Shown here in pieces: positions 8,139 through 18,800 of a stretch of 64,000 nt of DNA. Every line of letters starts with the position of its first letter. Position 1 is the stretch's first letter. The position numbers and the translations under genes were made by a program. The notes below the pieces were generated by a model. That model saw nothing but the letters and a program-made list of their open reading frames with translations, had not been told where the DNA came from and did not search any database. Origin of the DNA: Streptococcus suis (lineage in GTDB: Bacteria > Bacillota > Bacilli > Lactobacillales > Streptococcaceae); the NCBI GenBank assembly GCA_024583055.1, contig CP102145.1, forward strand, positions 682,001-746,000. The letters are read 5' to 3'.

Positions 8139-9485
8139 TTACGGGTGCAAGCGGTGCAACATACGTGGGAATGGAATGGCTTCACGGATGTGTTTTGTAC
8201 CAGCTACAAAGGTTACCATACGCTCAATACCGATACCAAAACCACCGTGTGGTACCGAACCGTATTTGCGGAGGTCAAGGTAGAATTCGTATTCTGACTT
8301 GTCCATGCCGAGTTCATCCATCTTAGCTACCAAGGCATCGTAGTTGTCCTCACGCATAGAACCACCGATGATTTCACCGTAGCCTTCTGGAGCCAAGAGG
8401 TCCGCACAAAGTACGCGCTCTGGATTGCCAGGAACTGGTTTCATGTAGAAGGCCTTGAAGCTTGCTGGATAGTTAACAACGAAAGTCGGTACACCAAAGT
8501 AGTTTGAAATCCAAGTTTCATGTGGCGATCCGAAGTCATCACCATGTTCGATGTGTTCGTAGTCTGTATCTTCATCAGCTTCATGTTCTTGCAGAAGGGT
8601 AATGGCATCATCATAAGCCACACGTTTGAATGGTTCTGCAATGTAGCGTTTAAGGGCATCCACATCACGCTCAAGAGTTTCCAAGGCTTGAGGAGCACGG
8701 TCGATAACACCTTGAATCAAGGCTTTGACATAAGCTTCTTGCAAGTCAAGTGACTCTTCATGGCTGAGGAAGGAGTACTCGGCATCCATCATCCAGAACT
8801 CTGTCAAGTGACGGCGGGTTTTTGATTTTTCTGCACGGAAAACAGGACCGAAGTCGAAAACACGACCAAGGGCCATGGCACCAGCTTCCAGGTAAAGCTG
8901 ACCTGATTGACTGAGGTAGGCAGGTTGACCAAAGTAGTCTGTTTCGAACAATTCTGTCGAATCTTCTGCCGCATTTCCAGACAAGATTGGGCTATCAAAC
9001 TTGATAAAGCCATTCTTTTCAAAGAATTCATAAGTCGAATAGATGATGGCGTTACGGATTTGCTGGATAGCGACCTGTTTACGCGAACGCAACCAGAGGT
9101 GACGGTTGTCCATGAGGAAGTCCGTACCGTGTTCTTTGGGCGTGATTGGGTAATCTTGTGACTCACCGATGACTTCAAGGTCTGTCACATCCAACTCGTA
9201 ACCAAATTTAGAACGCTCATCTTCTTTGACAATTCCTGTTACATAGACAGAAGTTTCTTGGCTGAGGCGTTTTGCTACATCAAATTTTTCCGTTCCCTCT
9301 TCTTCACCGAATTTTTCAATGAAGTTTGGTTTGAAGGCAACGGCTTGGAAGAAGGCTGTTCCGTCACGCAACTGCAAGAAAGCCAATTTCCCCTTACCTG
9401 ACTTGTTGGCAACCCAGGCACCGATGGTCACTTCTTGACCGACATAATCTTTTACTTGGTTAATGGTGATTAATTTTCTAGACAT
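8139..9485 (-). CDS. asnS: Asparagine--tRNA ligase
   Basis: Class IIb aminoacyl-tRNA synthetase charging tRNA-Asn. An N-terminal OB-fold anticodon-binding domain (residues about 1-110) precedes the catalytic domain. Motif 2 is seen as [19 protein letters not shown] and motif 3 as [10 protein letters not shown]. The 448 residues are typical. It is the last gene of the operon, 18 bp after the aspartate aminotransferase, an arrangement also seen in Bacillus subtilis (ypmB-aspB-asnS). Confidence 0.97.
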   Translation of the reverse strand: MSRKLITINQVKDYVGQEVTIGAWVANKSGKGKLAFLQLRDGTAFFQAVAFKPNFIEKFGEEEGTEKFDVAKRLSQETSVYVTGIVKEDERSKFGYELDVTDLEVIGESQDYPITPKEHGTDFLMDNRHLWLRSRKQVAIQQIRNAIIYSTYEFFEKNGFIKFDSPILSGNAAEDSTELFETDYFGQPAYLSQSGQLYLEAGAMALGRVFDFGPVFRAEKSKTRRHLTEFWMMDAEYSFLSHEESLDLQEAYVKALIQGVIDRAPQALETLERDVDALKRYIAEPFKRVAYDDAITLLQEHEADEDTDYEHIEHGDDFGSPHETWISNYFGVPTFVVNYPASFKAFYMKPVPGNPERVLCADLLAPEGYGEIIGGSMREDNYDALVAKMDELGMDKSEYEFYLDLRKYGSVPHGGFGIGIERMVTFVAGTKHIREAIPFPRMLHRLHP

Positions 9486-9503
9486 AATCTTTCCTTTTTT
9501 CTT

Positions 9504-10685
9504 TTATTTTGACATGAATGTGTGGAGTCGAGCAACAGCCTCTTTGAGCGTGTCCATATCTGTCGCGTAGCTGAGGCGGATATTTTCAGGAGCACCAAAA
9601 CCTGCACCTGTTACCAAGGCCACACCGACTTCTTCCAAGATAGCTGTGGTAAATTCCGTCACATCCGTGAACCCTTTCATTTCCATAGCTTTTTTAACAT
9701 TTGGGAAGAGATAGAAGGCTCCTTCCGGTTTGATAACTTCAAAACCTGGCACTTCTGCTAGTAATGGATAGATAGTGTTAAGTCGCTCTTCGAAGGCCTG
9801 ACGCATGGTTTCAACCGTATCTTGTGGACCTGTAAATGCCTCAATAGCTGCATATTGAGCAGCCGTGGTCAAATTTGATGTAGTCTGACCGATAATCTTA
9901 CTCATGGCACCGATAATCTCTGGATTTCCAACCGCAAATCCAACCCGCCAACCAGTCATGGCATAGGCCTTAGCCACTCCATTGACAACAATGATCTGCT
10001 GGCGAATGCTCTCTGAGATACTTGAAATCGGTGTAAAACTATTGCCGTTATAGACCAAACGGCCATAAATATCATCTGCCAAGATGAGAATGTCGTGTTC
10101 CACAGCCCAGTTTCCAATAGCCTCCAATTCCTCACGACTGTAAATCATACCAGTCGGATTGGACGGGCTGTTGAGCAAGAGGACCTTGGTCTTGTCTGTT
10201 CGAGACGCTTCCAACTGGTCAACCGTCACCTTGAAATTATACTCTTCCGTCGCAGTGACAAAGACTGGCACACCTTCATTCATCTTAATCTGGTCAGCAT
10301 AAGACACCCAATAAGGCGTTGGAATCAGAACCTCATCACCCGGATTGATAACCGCTGCAAAGAAGGCATAGAGGATAAACTTAGCACCCGTTCCCAGCAC
10401 AACCTGATTGCGCTCAATGGAGTAGCCGTAAAATCGCTCAAAATACGTATTGACCGCATCTTTCAACTCTGGCAAACCAGATGCCACCGTATAAAAGCTA
10501 GCCTTGCCATTTTCAATAGAAGAAATCGCAGCCTCTTGGATATTCTTAGGAGTGAAAAAATCTGGCTCTCCCAAGGTCAACTCCAAAATATCGCGTCCCT
10601 GCGCTTTCAAGGCCTTGGCACGCGCACCAGCCGCCAAGGTCACACTTTCTTCCATTTCCAAAACGCGGTTTGATAGCTTACTCAT
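9504..10685 (-). CDS. Aspartate aminotransferase, class I, PLP-dependent
   Basis: Interconverts aspartate plus 2-oxoglutarate with oxaloacetate plus glutamate, supplying aspartate for the asparagine branch. Fold-type I features are NSPSNPTGM near residue 170 and the PLP lysine in GVAKAYAMTGWRVGF near residue 238, with the phosphate-binding arginine in the same segment. The length of 393 residues is standard. Its ATG overlaps the tseB stop by four bases (ATGA), giving translational coupling. Bacillus calls it aspB, many streptococci aspC. Confidence 0.93.
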   Translation of the reverse strand: MSKLSNRVLEMEESVTLAAGARAKALKAQGRDILELTLGEPDFFTPKNIQEAAISSIENGKASFYTVASGLPELKDAVNTYFERFYGYSIERNQVVLGTGAKFILYAFFAAVINPGDEVLIPTPYWVSYADQIKMNEGVPVFVTATEEYNFKVTVDQLEASRTDKTKVLLLNSPSNPTGMIYSREELEAIGNWAVEHDILILADDIYGRLVYNGNSFTPISSISESIRQQIIVVNGVAKAYAMTGWRVGFAVGNPEIIGAMSKIIGQTTSNLTTAAQYAAIEAFTGPQDTVETMRQAFEERLNTIYPLLAEVPGFEVIKPEGAFYLFPNVKKAMEMKGFTDVTEFTTAILEEVGVALVTGAGFGAPENIRLSYATDMDTLKEAVARLHTFMSK

Positions 10686-11176
10686 AAGCCCTCCTTTTTG
10701 ATAAAGTCTCCAGTTTTAAAATCAATGTTATAATAGGCCGTCCCTGACTTGATTTCCCAAATAGGCTTGCCCTCCCGCATGCCGATAATCGCGCGGTCAA
10801 TCTGGCCGGCTCCCTGCTCTTGGGCAATGGTCTCAGCCTGGGCTTGGGCAACGCCGTCAGATAGTTTGTAAACATAAACTTGGGAGGTTTGATCTGACAC
10901 TAGGATTGCCAGCTCTTGTCCAGCAGAATCCGTCCCTAAGACGGTATGAAAGTCGTCCACACCTCGGTAGGAATTAATCGTTTCAATGGTTTCCAACTGG
11001 ACTGCTTGACGGGCCAGATTCTCCGCCCTCTCACTTGCCTGGGCATAGGGACTGCTGGCCATTTCCAAAATCAGGAGTATAGAAAATGTCAAAACCGTCA
11101 GGATAACTGCTGAACCAATCAAGAATTGTTGACCTAAGGTCAGGCTAATCCAAGGTTCACGTGATGTTTTCGCCAT
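10682..11176 (-). CDS. TseB/YpmB-like membrane-anchored protein (DUF5590)
   Basis: A 164-residue bitopic protein with a cytoplasmic N-terminus, one membrane segment at about residues 17-41, and an extracellular part rich in Gln, Glu and Ala ending in a PepSY-like fold. The Bacillus homologue (YpmB/TseB) is encoded upstream of aspB-asnS and has been linked to cell-wall elongation and tetracycline sensitivity. Identity rests mainly on synteny and topology. The start has no Shine-Dalgarno; a -10 box lies nine bases upstream of the ATG, suggesting a nearly leaderless mRNA. Confidence 0.75.
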   Translation of the reverse strand: MAKTSREPWISLTLGQQFLIGSAVILTVLTFSILLILEMASSPYAQASERAENLARQAVQLETIETINSYRGVDDFHTVLGTDSAGQELAILVSDQTSQVYVYKLSDGVAQAQAETIAQEQGAGQIDRAIIGMREGKPIWEIKSGTAYYNIDFKTGDFIKKEGL

Positions 11177-11185
11177 AATAGGAAT

Positions 11186-11215
11186 ATTATACTACAAGTT
11201 GCCACATATTGCTAA
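11186..11215 (-). promoter_or_regulatory. Promoter of the tseB operon abutting the start codon
   Basis: Minus-strand TTAGCA (weak -35, 11210-11215), 18-nt spacer, TATAAT (11186-11191). Only nine bases separate the -10 box from the ATG at 11176, so the transcript would begin two or three bases before the start codon. Confidence 0.55.
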
Positions 11216-11315
11216 TTGAATCCGAAAATTCTGCAAAAAAACTTCAGCTAAAATTCGATATGGGAAAATGCGCTCAAAATCTTGTCAGAATCAGCTTTTT
11301 CAGCCATCAAATTTC

Positions 11316-11344
11316 TTGCCAAAGGAACTAGTTATTGATAAAAT
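11316..11344 (+). promoter_or_regulatory. Promoter of the MarR gene abutting the start codon
   Basis: TTGCCA (11316-11321), 17-nt spacer, TAAAAT (11339-11344). The ATG follows after six bases, so the predicted transcript starts at or next to the start codon. No Shine-Dalgarno is present. Confidence 0.6.
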
Positions 11345-11350
11345 AAACTT

Positions 11351-11812
11351 ATGAATAAAGTAGAAAACTCTCTAAAAGAAAATCAGCATGCCCTACATAG
11401 TTTAGTTGTCTTTCGTCGCGCTGCCAATACTATTAGCAGACAGGAGACAGATATCATCAGAAAACATGGATTAACCGTTGGCCAATTTGGCGTGATGGAA
11501 GCACTTTACAATAAGGGGAATTTGCGCATCCAAGATTTGATTGATAAGCTACTCAGCACTTCTGGCAACATGACGGTGGTCATTCGGAATATGGTCCGTG
11601 ATGGCTATATCTTCAAGACCCAGGATGAAAGTGATAAGCGGGCTTCCTTGATTGGTTTGACTCCTTTCGGTCGGGAAACGATTGAGAAGGTTTTGCCGGA
11701 ACACTATGCTCATGTTGGAAAAATTTTCTCTGTTTTGAGCCAGGAAGAACAGGATTTATTGGCCGATTTACTAAAAAAATTCAAATTCATAGACAAAAAT
11801 GTTGCTAATTAG
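11351..11812 (+). CDS. MarR-family transcriptional regulator
   Basis: A 153-residue winged-helix repressor of the MarR family. The recognition region LRIQDLIDKLLSTSGNMTVV and wing DESDKRASLIGLT lie around residues 56-105. It precedes an FMN reductase gene by 48 bp, and the promoter of that gene contains a dyad over its -10 box, so this protein probably represses the reductase and may respond to quinones or another electrophile. The start codon directly follows a -10 box, implying leaderless translation. The ligand is inference only. Confidence 0.88.
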   Translation: MNKVENSLKENQHALHSLVVFRRAANTISRQETDIIRKHGLTVGQFGVMEALYNKGNLRIQDLIDKLLSTSGNMTVVIRNMVRDGYIFKTQDESDKRASLIGLTPFGRETIEKVLPEHYAHVGKIFSVLSQEEQDLLADLLKKFKFIDKNVAN

Positions 11813-11838
11813 TGATTTATGTGTTATGATAGTCACAT
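11802..11838 (+). promoter_or_regulatory. Promoter with overlapping dyad operator for the FMN reductase
   Basis: TTGCTA (11802-11807), 17-nt spacer, TATGAT (11825-11830). The inverted repeat ATGTG/CACAT (11819-11823 and 11834-11838) brackets the -10 box, a normal place for MarR-type repression. The promoter overlaps the last codons of the MarR gene. Confidence 0.6.
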
Positions 11839-11860
11839 CAAGTAATTAAGGAGTTACATT

Positions 11861-12373
11861 ATGTCAAACATTTTATTTTTAGTTGGTTCTCTTCGTGAAG
11901 GTTCATTCACTGCTCAATTGGCTCAAGCTGCTGAAAATGCACTTGAAGGTAAAGCAACTGTATCTTACCTTGATTGGAAAGAAATTCCTGTATTCTCACA
12001 AGATTTGGAAGCTGATGCTCCTGCATCTGTAAAAGCTGCGCGTGAAGCAGTTGTTGCTGCTGACGCTATCTGGATTTTCTCACCAGTTTACAACGCTGCT
12101 ATCCCTGGTTCAGTGAAAAATGTTCTCGATTGGCTCAGCCGTGCACTTGATTTGTCAGATCCACGTGGTGCATCTGCTCTTCATGAAAAAGTGGCAACAG
12201 TATCTATCACTTCATTTGCACACCAAGAAGATGCAGCTGTTCAATACCGTGCACTTCTTCCATTCATCCGCACAAACTTCGTAGATGAATTGACATTTGC
12301 AACAAACGGCGCTCCAGTTGATGAAGAACAATTGGCTAAACAAGTTGACGCTGTTCTCGCTGCAATTAACTAA
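11861..12373 (+). CDS. NADPH-dependent FMN reductase family protein
   Basis: Flavodoxin-like oxidoreductase of 170 residues that typically reduces quinones, azo compounds or chromate using NAD(P)H and bound FMN. The FMN phosphate loop is GSLREGSFTAQLA at residues 8-20, and the second FMN contact is FSPVYNAAIPGSVKNVLDWL near residue 73. AAGGAG lies seven bases before the ATG. It follows the MarR gene and has its own regulated promoter. A strong terminator follows at 12444. Confidence 0.85.
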   Translation: MSNILFLVGSLREGSFTAQLAQAAENALEGKATVSYLDWKEIPVFSQDLEADAPASVKAAREAVVAADAIWIFSPVYNAAIPGSVKNVLDWLSRALDLSDPRGASALHEKVATVSITSFAHQEDAAVQYRALLPFIRTNFVDELTFATNGAPVDEEQLAKQVDAVLAAIN

Positions 12374-12443
12374 TTCGCAAGCCTCCCTACAACAAGAACC
12401 TGTATTCACAAGCTAAATATGTTGAGCTGCAAATACAGGTTAT

Positions 12444-12478
12444 AAGTCTATTTCTCAGGAGATAGGCTTTTCTTTTTT
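12444..12478 (+). terminator. Rho-independent terminator of the FMN reductase transcript
   Basis: AAGTCTATTTC pairs with GAGATAGGCTT (one or two G-T pairs) around loop TCAG, then TTCTTTTTT. Confidence 0.82.
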
Positions 12479-12684
12479 ACTCAAAAAGTCCTAGGTTCTT
12501 GACTACCTAGGACTGCTGCTTTTATCTGAATAGATTTTGTGTGCTTGAATTTGGACTAACCTAGACTTTTTGCGACAATATCCGCCGTCGAACTGATTTT
12601 CTGACGTCTTCTGGTCCTATTTCCTAGTTATTTTATAGCAGAATGGGGAAAGATTCTCAATACGCATATTCCATAGAATAGACA

Positions 12685-12707
12685 AGGCACCCAGATTCTG
12701 GGTGCCT
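12685..12707 (-). terminator. Hairpin downstream of the giant adhesin gene
   Basis: AGGCACCCAGA / TCTGGGTGCCT is a nearly perfect palindrome of 11 bp per arm. It lies 143 bp past the adhesin stop. The T run on the minus strand is poor, so it may be a weak terminator or a 3'-end stabiliser. The perfect dyad with five T at 12483-12514 is a second candidate further downstream. Confidence 0.5.
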
Positions 12708-12849
12708 ATCTATTTTCTACTACCAAACAGGTCTGCTATCTGGCCTACAAGTGGGAGGTGAGAAGATGCAATATAAACCAATCATTCGACTAGTGGTGGG
12801 AATGTAGGTCCAGATAAAGACCATGTAGGATAGTTGGAAAGCATAAGGA

Positions 12850-15800
12850 TTACTCTTCTCTTCTGCGAGCTGTGCCTGCTATGGCAAGGGCAGCTAGGAA
12901 GAGGCTAGCACCAATTGCAGTCACTGCATGTGAATCGCTGGTACCAGTATTTGGCAATTGAGCCGTACCAGGGCTAGCTGGTTGTGCAGGTCCTGCTGGG
13001 CTCGGTTGAGCTGGAGTTGTTGGAACTTCTGGCTCAACTGGAGTCTCAGGCTTGACAGGTGTCACAACAATCGGTCTACTTGGTCGAGCTGGTGGGCTCG
13101 GAATGTAGTTGATTGGTGTATCTTGACCTGGATTTCCTGGGATAGGAGGCGCAATGTAGCCCTTGGTTGGATCACTTGGATCTACTGGCTGCAATGGTAC
13201 TCCTCCTGGGCCGACAGGGATATAACCCGGAACATGCGGAATAGATGGTAGATCTGTACCTGGTTTGCCTGGGTCAGTCGGATGATTCGGATATGGAACC
13301 GGAGTAGATGGCTGACCTGGAATGTTTGGTACATAGCTTCCAATTGGTACATAAGTGTAGACAACACTTGTACCGCCTGCTGGAATCTTACCAGAAGCAT
13401 TGCTTGGTACTTCCTTGAGCAGATAGCCCTTGATGATCTCAGGGGTGGTCGTGTAATCATCACCAACCTTACCTGGAATGGACTTGCTTGGAATCAAATC
13501 ATTGCCCTTGTCATCCACATAGCGCACGGTCACGCTAGCGTCTTGTGGAATGTACTTGATAACAGTATCTTCACCTGGCTTGCTTGGTACAGGTGGCAGG
13601 TAGTTACCGTCTGGACCCTTAGGCAATTCTTTACCATCTGGTCCTACAGGGATGTAGCCTGGAACGACTGGCACAACACCTGTCGGAATACCTGGTTTAC
13701 CTGGGTCTGTCGGATGGTTCGGATACGGAATTGGTGGCACTGGGTCGTGACCCTCTGGCAATTCTGGTACCCATGAACCGAGTTTATTGTAAACATAGAC
13801 AACGGTTGTACCTTCTGCTCCCACCTTGCCCTTGCTGTTAGCAGGGATTTCAGTTAGATAGTAGCCCTCAATCACCTGTGGAGTGGTGGTGTAGTCATCA
13901 CCGACCTTGACTTCCTTGCTTTCTGTTGGACGCAGGTCTGCACCCGTATCGTCCACATACTTGACAATCAGGCTAACAGTATTTGGATCATCTGGATTGA
14001 TGTCCACCGTCCGCTCTACCAATTCGTAGACAAAGGTGTTGGACTTCAGATCTGGTCCAAATGTGCCGTCCTTATCGTAATTATCCTTGTTGGTAACTAT
14101 GTAGCCCAGGTTTTCGTACATGGTAACAATGCTGGATACATCCATGCCCAGCTTATCGCCAGTCTTACCAGACAGGTCAATGGTCACCTTGGTCACGGGA
14201 TTTTCAGGAACTGTCACGTCCACAAAGCTAATCTTACCAACTTGCTCAACCGGTTTGTAGGTAATCGGCGTTGGCTGGCTTGGATCCTTCGGTTTCGGTG
14301 GAATATAGTTGCCATCTGGATCCTTAGGCAATTCATTACCATCAGGGTCTACTGGTACATAGCCTGGATAGTCTGGAACCGTTGGAATTGGATTGTTTGG
14401 ATCCTCTTCATTTGGTCTGGTTGGTTTTGGATCCGCAGGCTTGGTCGGATCGTTCGGATCGTTTTCATACGGAATGTCTGGAACTGGGTCATTTCCTGGA
14501 GGCGGTGTGACGGTCCAGCTAGACAGTTTCTTGTAGGTCACGACTTCGCTGATATCAGTCGTAGTTTCCGTAGCGGTCACATCCTCCGCAGTTGTGCTAG
14601 CCTCTACCTTGTCACCGTTCTTAGTCGCTGCAATAGCCACATAGCCATCAATGACTGGCAATGGATTTCCTTCCAGAACAGCGTCGCCATCCTTGGCTTC
14701 CCAATCCGTGTAGGTCACTTGCTTGGTCACAAAGTTGTAGCTACCTGTCCGCTCGAAGGTCACTGTTGTAGTCTTGCCTTCTGGAGCTGTTACAGTCTCG
14801 CCCTCTGGACTTTCGACTACATAGGACACCTTACGAGTAATGGTGCGAGAAACATCTTCCCACTTCGGTCCATCAGGATTATTCGGATCGACAGGCGTGC
14901 CTGGGGTCTGTGGATTATCTGGGGTGATAGAGACAACCTTAGCTTTCACAATGACAGTGAAGGTCTGAGTGGTATCCTTATCAGTGTCAAATACTTGTCC
15001 ACCTTCCTTGGTGAAACCATCTGTCACGACCTCATAACCTTGGTTAGTGAGTTCAGTGATACGAGCTGTTGTGGTGTAGTTGATTGGCTCGCCTGACTTA
15101 CCTGTTACTTCGTCTACTGCTCCTAGCGTTTGTCCTTTGTCATCTTTGTATGTGATGGTCGCTTTTTGAGCGTCTTTTACATATCTTACGATGACTTCTT
15201 TGTCTGCTGCAGTAGCTGGCACGTCTAGTTCAGCTTCGACACTTGCCTTGTCTGGAGTGTAACCTGCAATAGCTGGTGTGTCTACTTTGTCGAAGTCATC
15301 ATCAGCTGAGGTCCATTCACCATAGGTCACGTCTTTAGTTACCAAGTTAACAGTTGCGGTACGTTTGTAGGTTAGTGTTTCTTCTACGTCTGGCTTAGCT
15401 GTTGACCCGTCTTCGTATTGGTACTTGATGGTACGTTTTACTGTTTCGTTCAGGTCTGTTGCTTTCACTCCGTCTGGCCATTCTGGTCCGTCTGGATTAC
15501 CTGGATCTACTTCTGTTCCTGGATTCTTAGGATCTTCTGGTGTGACAGTTACTACTTTTGCTCTGACTACTACTTCGAATGGCTGGTCTGTAGCTTTGTC
15601 TGTGTCGTATACTTGTCCACCATCTTTAGTGAAGCCGTCACTTACTACTTCGTATCCTTGGTTAGTGAGTTCAGTGATACGAGCTGTTGTGGTGTAGTTG
15701 ATTGGCTCGCCTGACTTACCTGTTACTTCGTCTACTGCTCCTAGCGTTTGTCCTTTGTCATCTTTGTATGTGATGGTCGCTTTTTGAGCGTCTTTTACAT

Positions 15801-18800
15801 ATCTTACGATGACTTCTTTGTCTGCTGCAGTAGCTGGCACGTCTAGTTCAGCTTCGACACTTGCCTTGTCTGGAGTGTAACCTGCAATAGCTGGTGTGTC
15901 TACTTTGTCGAAGTCATCATCAGCTGAGGTCCATTCACCATAGGTCACGTCTTTAGTTACCAAGTTAACAGTTGCGGTACGTTTGTAGGTTAGTGTTTCT
16001 TCTACGTCTGGCTTAGCTGTTGACCCGTCTTCGTATTGGTACTTGATGGTACGTTTTACTGTTTCGTTCAGGTCTGTTGCTTTCACTCCGTCTGGCCATT
16101 CTGGTCCGTCTGGATTACCTGGATCTACTTCTGTTCCTGGATTCTTAGGATCTTCTGGTGTGACAGTTACTACTTTTGCTCTGACTACTACTTCGAATGG
16201 CTGGTCTGTAGCTTTGTCTGTGTCGTATACTTGTCCACCTTCCTTGGTGAAACCATCTGTCACGACCTCATAACCTTGGTTAGTGAGTTCAGTGATACGA
16301 GCTGTTGTGGTGTAGTTGATTGGCTCGCCTGACTTACCTGTTACTTCGTCTACTGCTCCTAGCGTTTGTCCTTTGTCATCTTTGTATGTGATGGTCGCTT
16401 TTTGAGCGTCTTTTACATATCTTACGATGACTTCTTTGTCTGCTGCAGTAGCTGGCACGTCTAGTTCAGCTTCGACACTTGCCTTGTCTGGAGTGTAACC
16501 TGCAATAGCTGGTGTGTCTACTTTGTCGAAGTCATCATCAGCTGAGGTCCATTCACCATAGGTCACGTCTTTAGTTACCAAGTTAACAGTTGCGGTACGT
16601 TTGTAGGTTAGTGTTTCTTCTACGTCTGGCTTAGCTGTTGACCCGTCTTCGTATTGGTACTTGATGGTACGTTTTACTGTTTCGTTCAGGTCTGTTGCTT
16701 TCACTCCGTCTGGCCATTCTGGTCCGTCTGGATTACCTGGATCTACTTCTGTTCCTGGATTCTTAGGATCTTCTGGTGTGACAGTTACTACTTTTGCTCT
16801 GACTACTACTTCGAATGGCTGGTCTGTAGCTTTGTCTGTGTCGTATACTTGTCCACCATCTTTAGTGAAGCCGTCACTTACTACTTCGTATCCTTGGTTA
16901 GTGAGTTCAGTGATACGAGCTGTTGTGGTGTAGTTGATTGGCTCGCCTGACTTACCTGTTACTTCGTCTACTGCTCCTAGCGTTTGTCCTTTGTCATCTT
17001 TGTATGTGATGGTCGCTTTTTGAGCGTCTTTTACATATCTTACGATGACTTCTTTGTCTGCTGCAGTAGCTGGCACGTCTAGTTCAGCTTCGACACTTGC
17101 CTTGTCTGGAGTGTAACCTGCAATAGCTGGTGTGTCTACTTTGTCGAAGTCATCATCAGCTGAGGTCCATTCACCATAGGTCACGTCTTTAGTTACCAAG
17201 TTAACAGTTGCGGTACGTTTGTAGGTTAGTGTTTCTTCTACGTCTGGCTTAGCTGTTGACCCGTCTTCGTATTGGTACTTGATGGTACGTTTTACTGTTT
17301 CGTTCAGGTCTGTTGCTTTCACTCCGTCTGGCCATTCTGGTCCGTCTGGATTACCTGGATCTACTTCTGTTCCTGGATTCTTAGGATCTTCTGGTGTGAC
17401 AGTTACTACTTTTGCTCTGACTACTACTTCGAATGGCTGGTCTGTAGCTTTGTCTGTGTCGTATACTTGTCCACCATCTTTAGTGAAGCCGTCACTTACT
17501 ACTTCGTATCCTTGGTTAGTGAGTTCAGTGATACGAGCTGTTGTGGTGTAGTTGATTGGCTCGCCTGACTTACCTGTTACTTCGTCTACTGCTCCTAGCG
17601 TTTGTCCTTTGTCATCTTTGTATGTGATGGTCGCTTTTTGAGCGTCTTTTACATATCTTACGATGACTTCTTTGTCTGCTGCAGTAGCTGGCACGTCTAG
17701 TTCAGCTTCGACACTTGCCTTGTCTGGAGTGTAACCTGCAATAGCTGGTGTGTCTACTTTGTCGAAGTCATCATCAGCTGAGGTCCATTCACCATAGGTC
17801 ACGTCTTTAGTTACCAAGTTAACAGTTGCGGTACGTTTGTAGGTTAGTGTTTCTTCTACGTCTGGCTTAGCTGTTGACCCGTCTTCGTATTGGTACTTGA
17901 TGGTACGTTTTACTGTTTCGTTCAGGTCTGTTGCTTTCACTCCGTCTGGCCATTCTGGTCCGTCTGGATTACCTGGATCTACTTCTGTTCCTGGATTCTT
18001 AGGATCTTCTGGTGTGACAGTTACTACTTTTGCTCTGACTACTACTTCGAATGGCTGGTCTGTAGCTTTGTCTGTGTCGTATACTTGTCCACCATCTTTA
18101 GTGAAGCCGTCACTTACTACTTCGTATCCTTGGTTAGTGAGTTCAGTGATACGAGCTGTTGTGGTGTAGTTGATTGGCTCGCCTGACTTACCTGTTACTT
18201 CGTCTACTGCTCCTAGCGTTTGTCCTTTGTCATCTTTGTATGTGATGGTCGCTTTTTGAGCGTCTTTTACATATCTTACGATGACTTCTTTGTCTGCTGC
18301 AGTAGCTGGCACGTCTAGTTCAGCTTCGACACTTGCCTTGTCTGGAGTGTAACCTGCAATAGCTGGTGTGTCTACTTTGTCGAAGTCATCATCAGCTGAG
18401 GTCCATTCACCATAGGTCACGTCTTTAGTTACCAAGTTAACAGTTGCGGTACGTTTGTAGGTTAGTGTTTCTTCTACGTCTGGCTTAGCTGTTGACCCGT
18501 CTTCGTATTGGTACTTGATGGTACGTTTTACTGTTTCGTTCAGGTCTGTTGCTTTCACTCCGTCTGGCCATTCTGGTCCGTCTGGATTACCTGGATCTAC
18601 TTCTGTTCCTGGATTCTTAGGATCTTCTGGTGTGACAGTTACTACTTTTGCTCTGACTACTACTTCGAATGGCTGGTCTGTAGCTTTGTCTGTGTCGTAT
18701 ACTTGTCCACCATCTTTAGTGAAGCCGTCACTTACTACTTCGTATCCTTGGTTAGTGAGTTCAGTGATACGAGCTGTTGTGGTGTAGTTGATTGGCTCGC

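Larger units (their letters stand above)
12374..12849. other. 476-bp intergenic stretch with clustered inverted repeats
   Basis: No convincing gene. It holds a long-range inverted repeat AACCTGTATT/AATACAGGTT (12397-12441), a + strand terminator (12444-12478), the perfect dyad AGTCCTAGGT/ACCTAGGACT (12487-12514) and the hairpin at 12685-12707. A 13-codon frame (ATG at 12766) behind GGAGGTGA looks translatable, but the product is too short to interpret and may be the remnant of a lost gene. Confidence 0.6.

Noticed and set aside
12766..12807. 13-codon frame behind a strong GGAGGTGA site
   Set aside because: Too short to assign and without homologous signs; mentioned only as a possible gene remnant.
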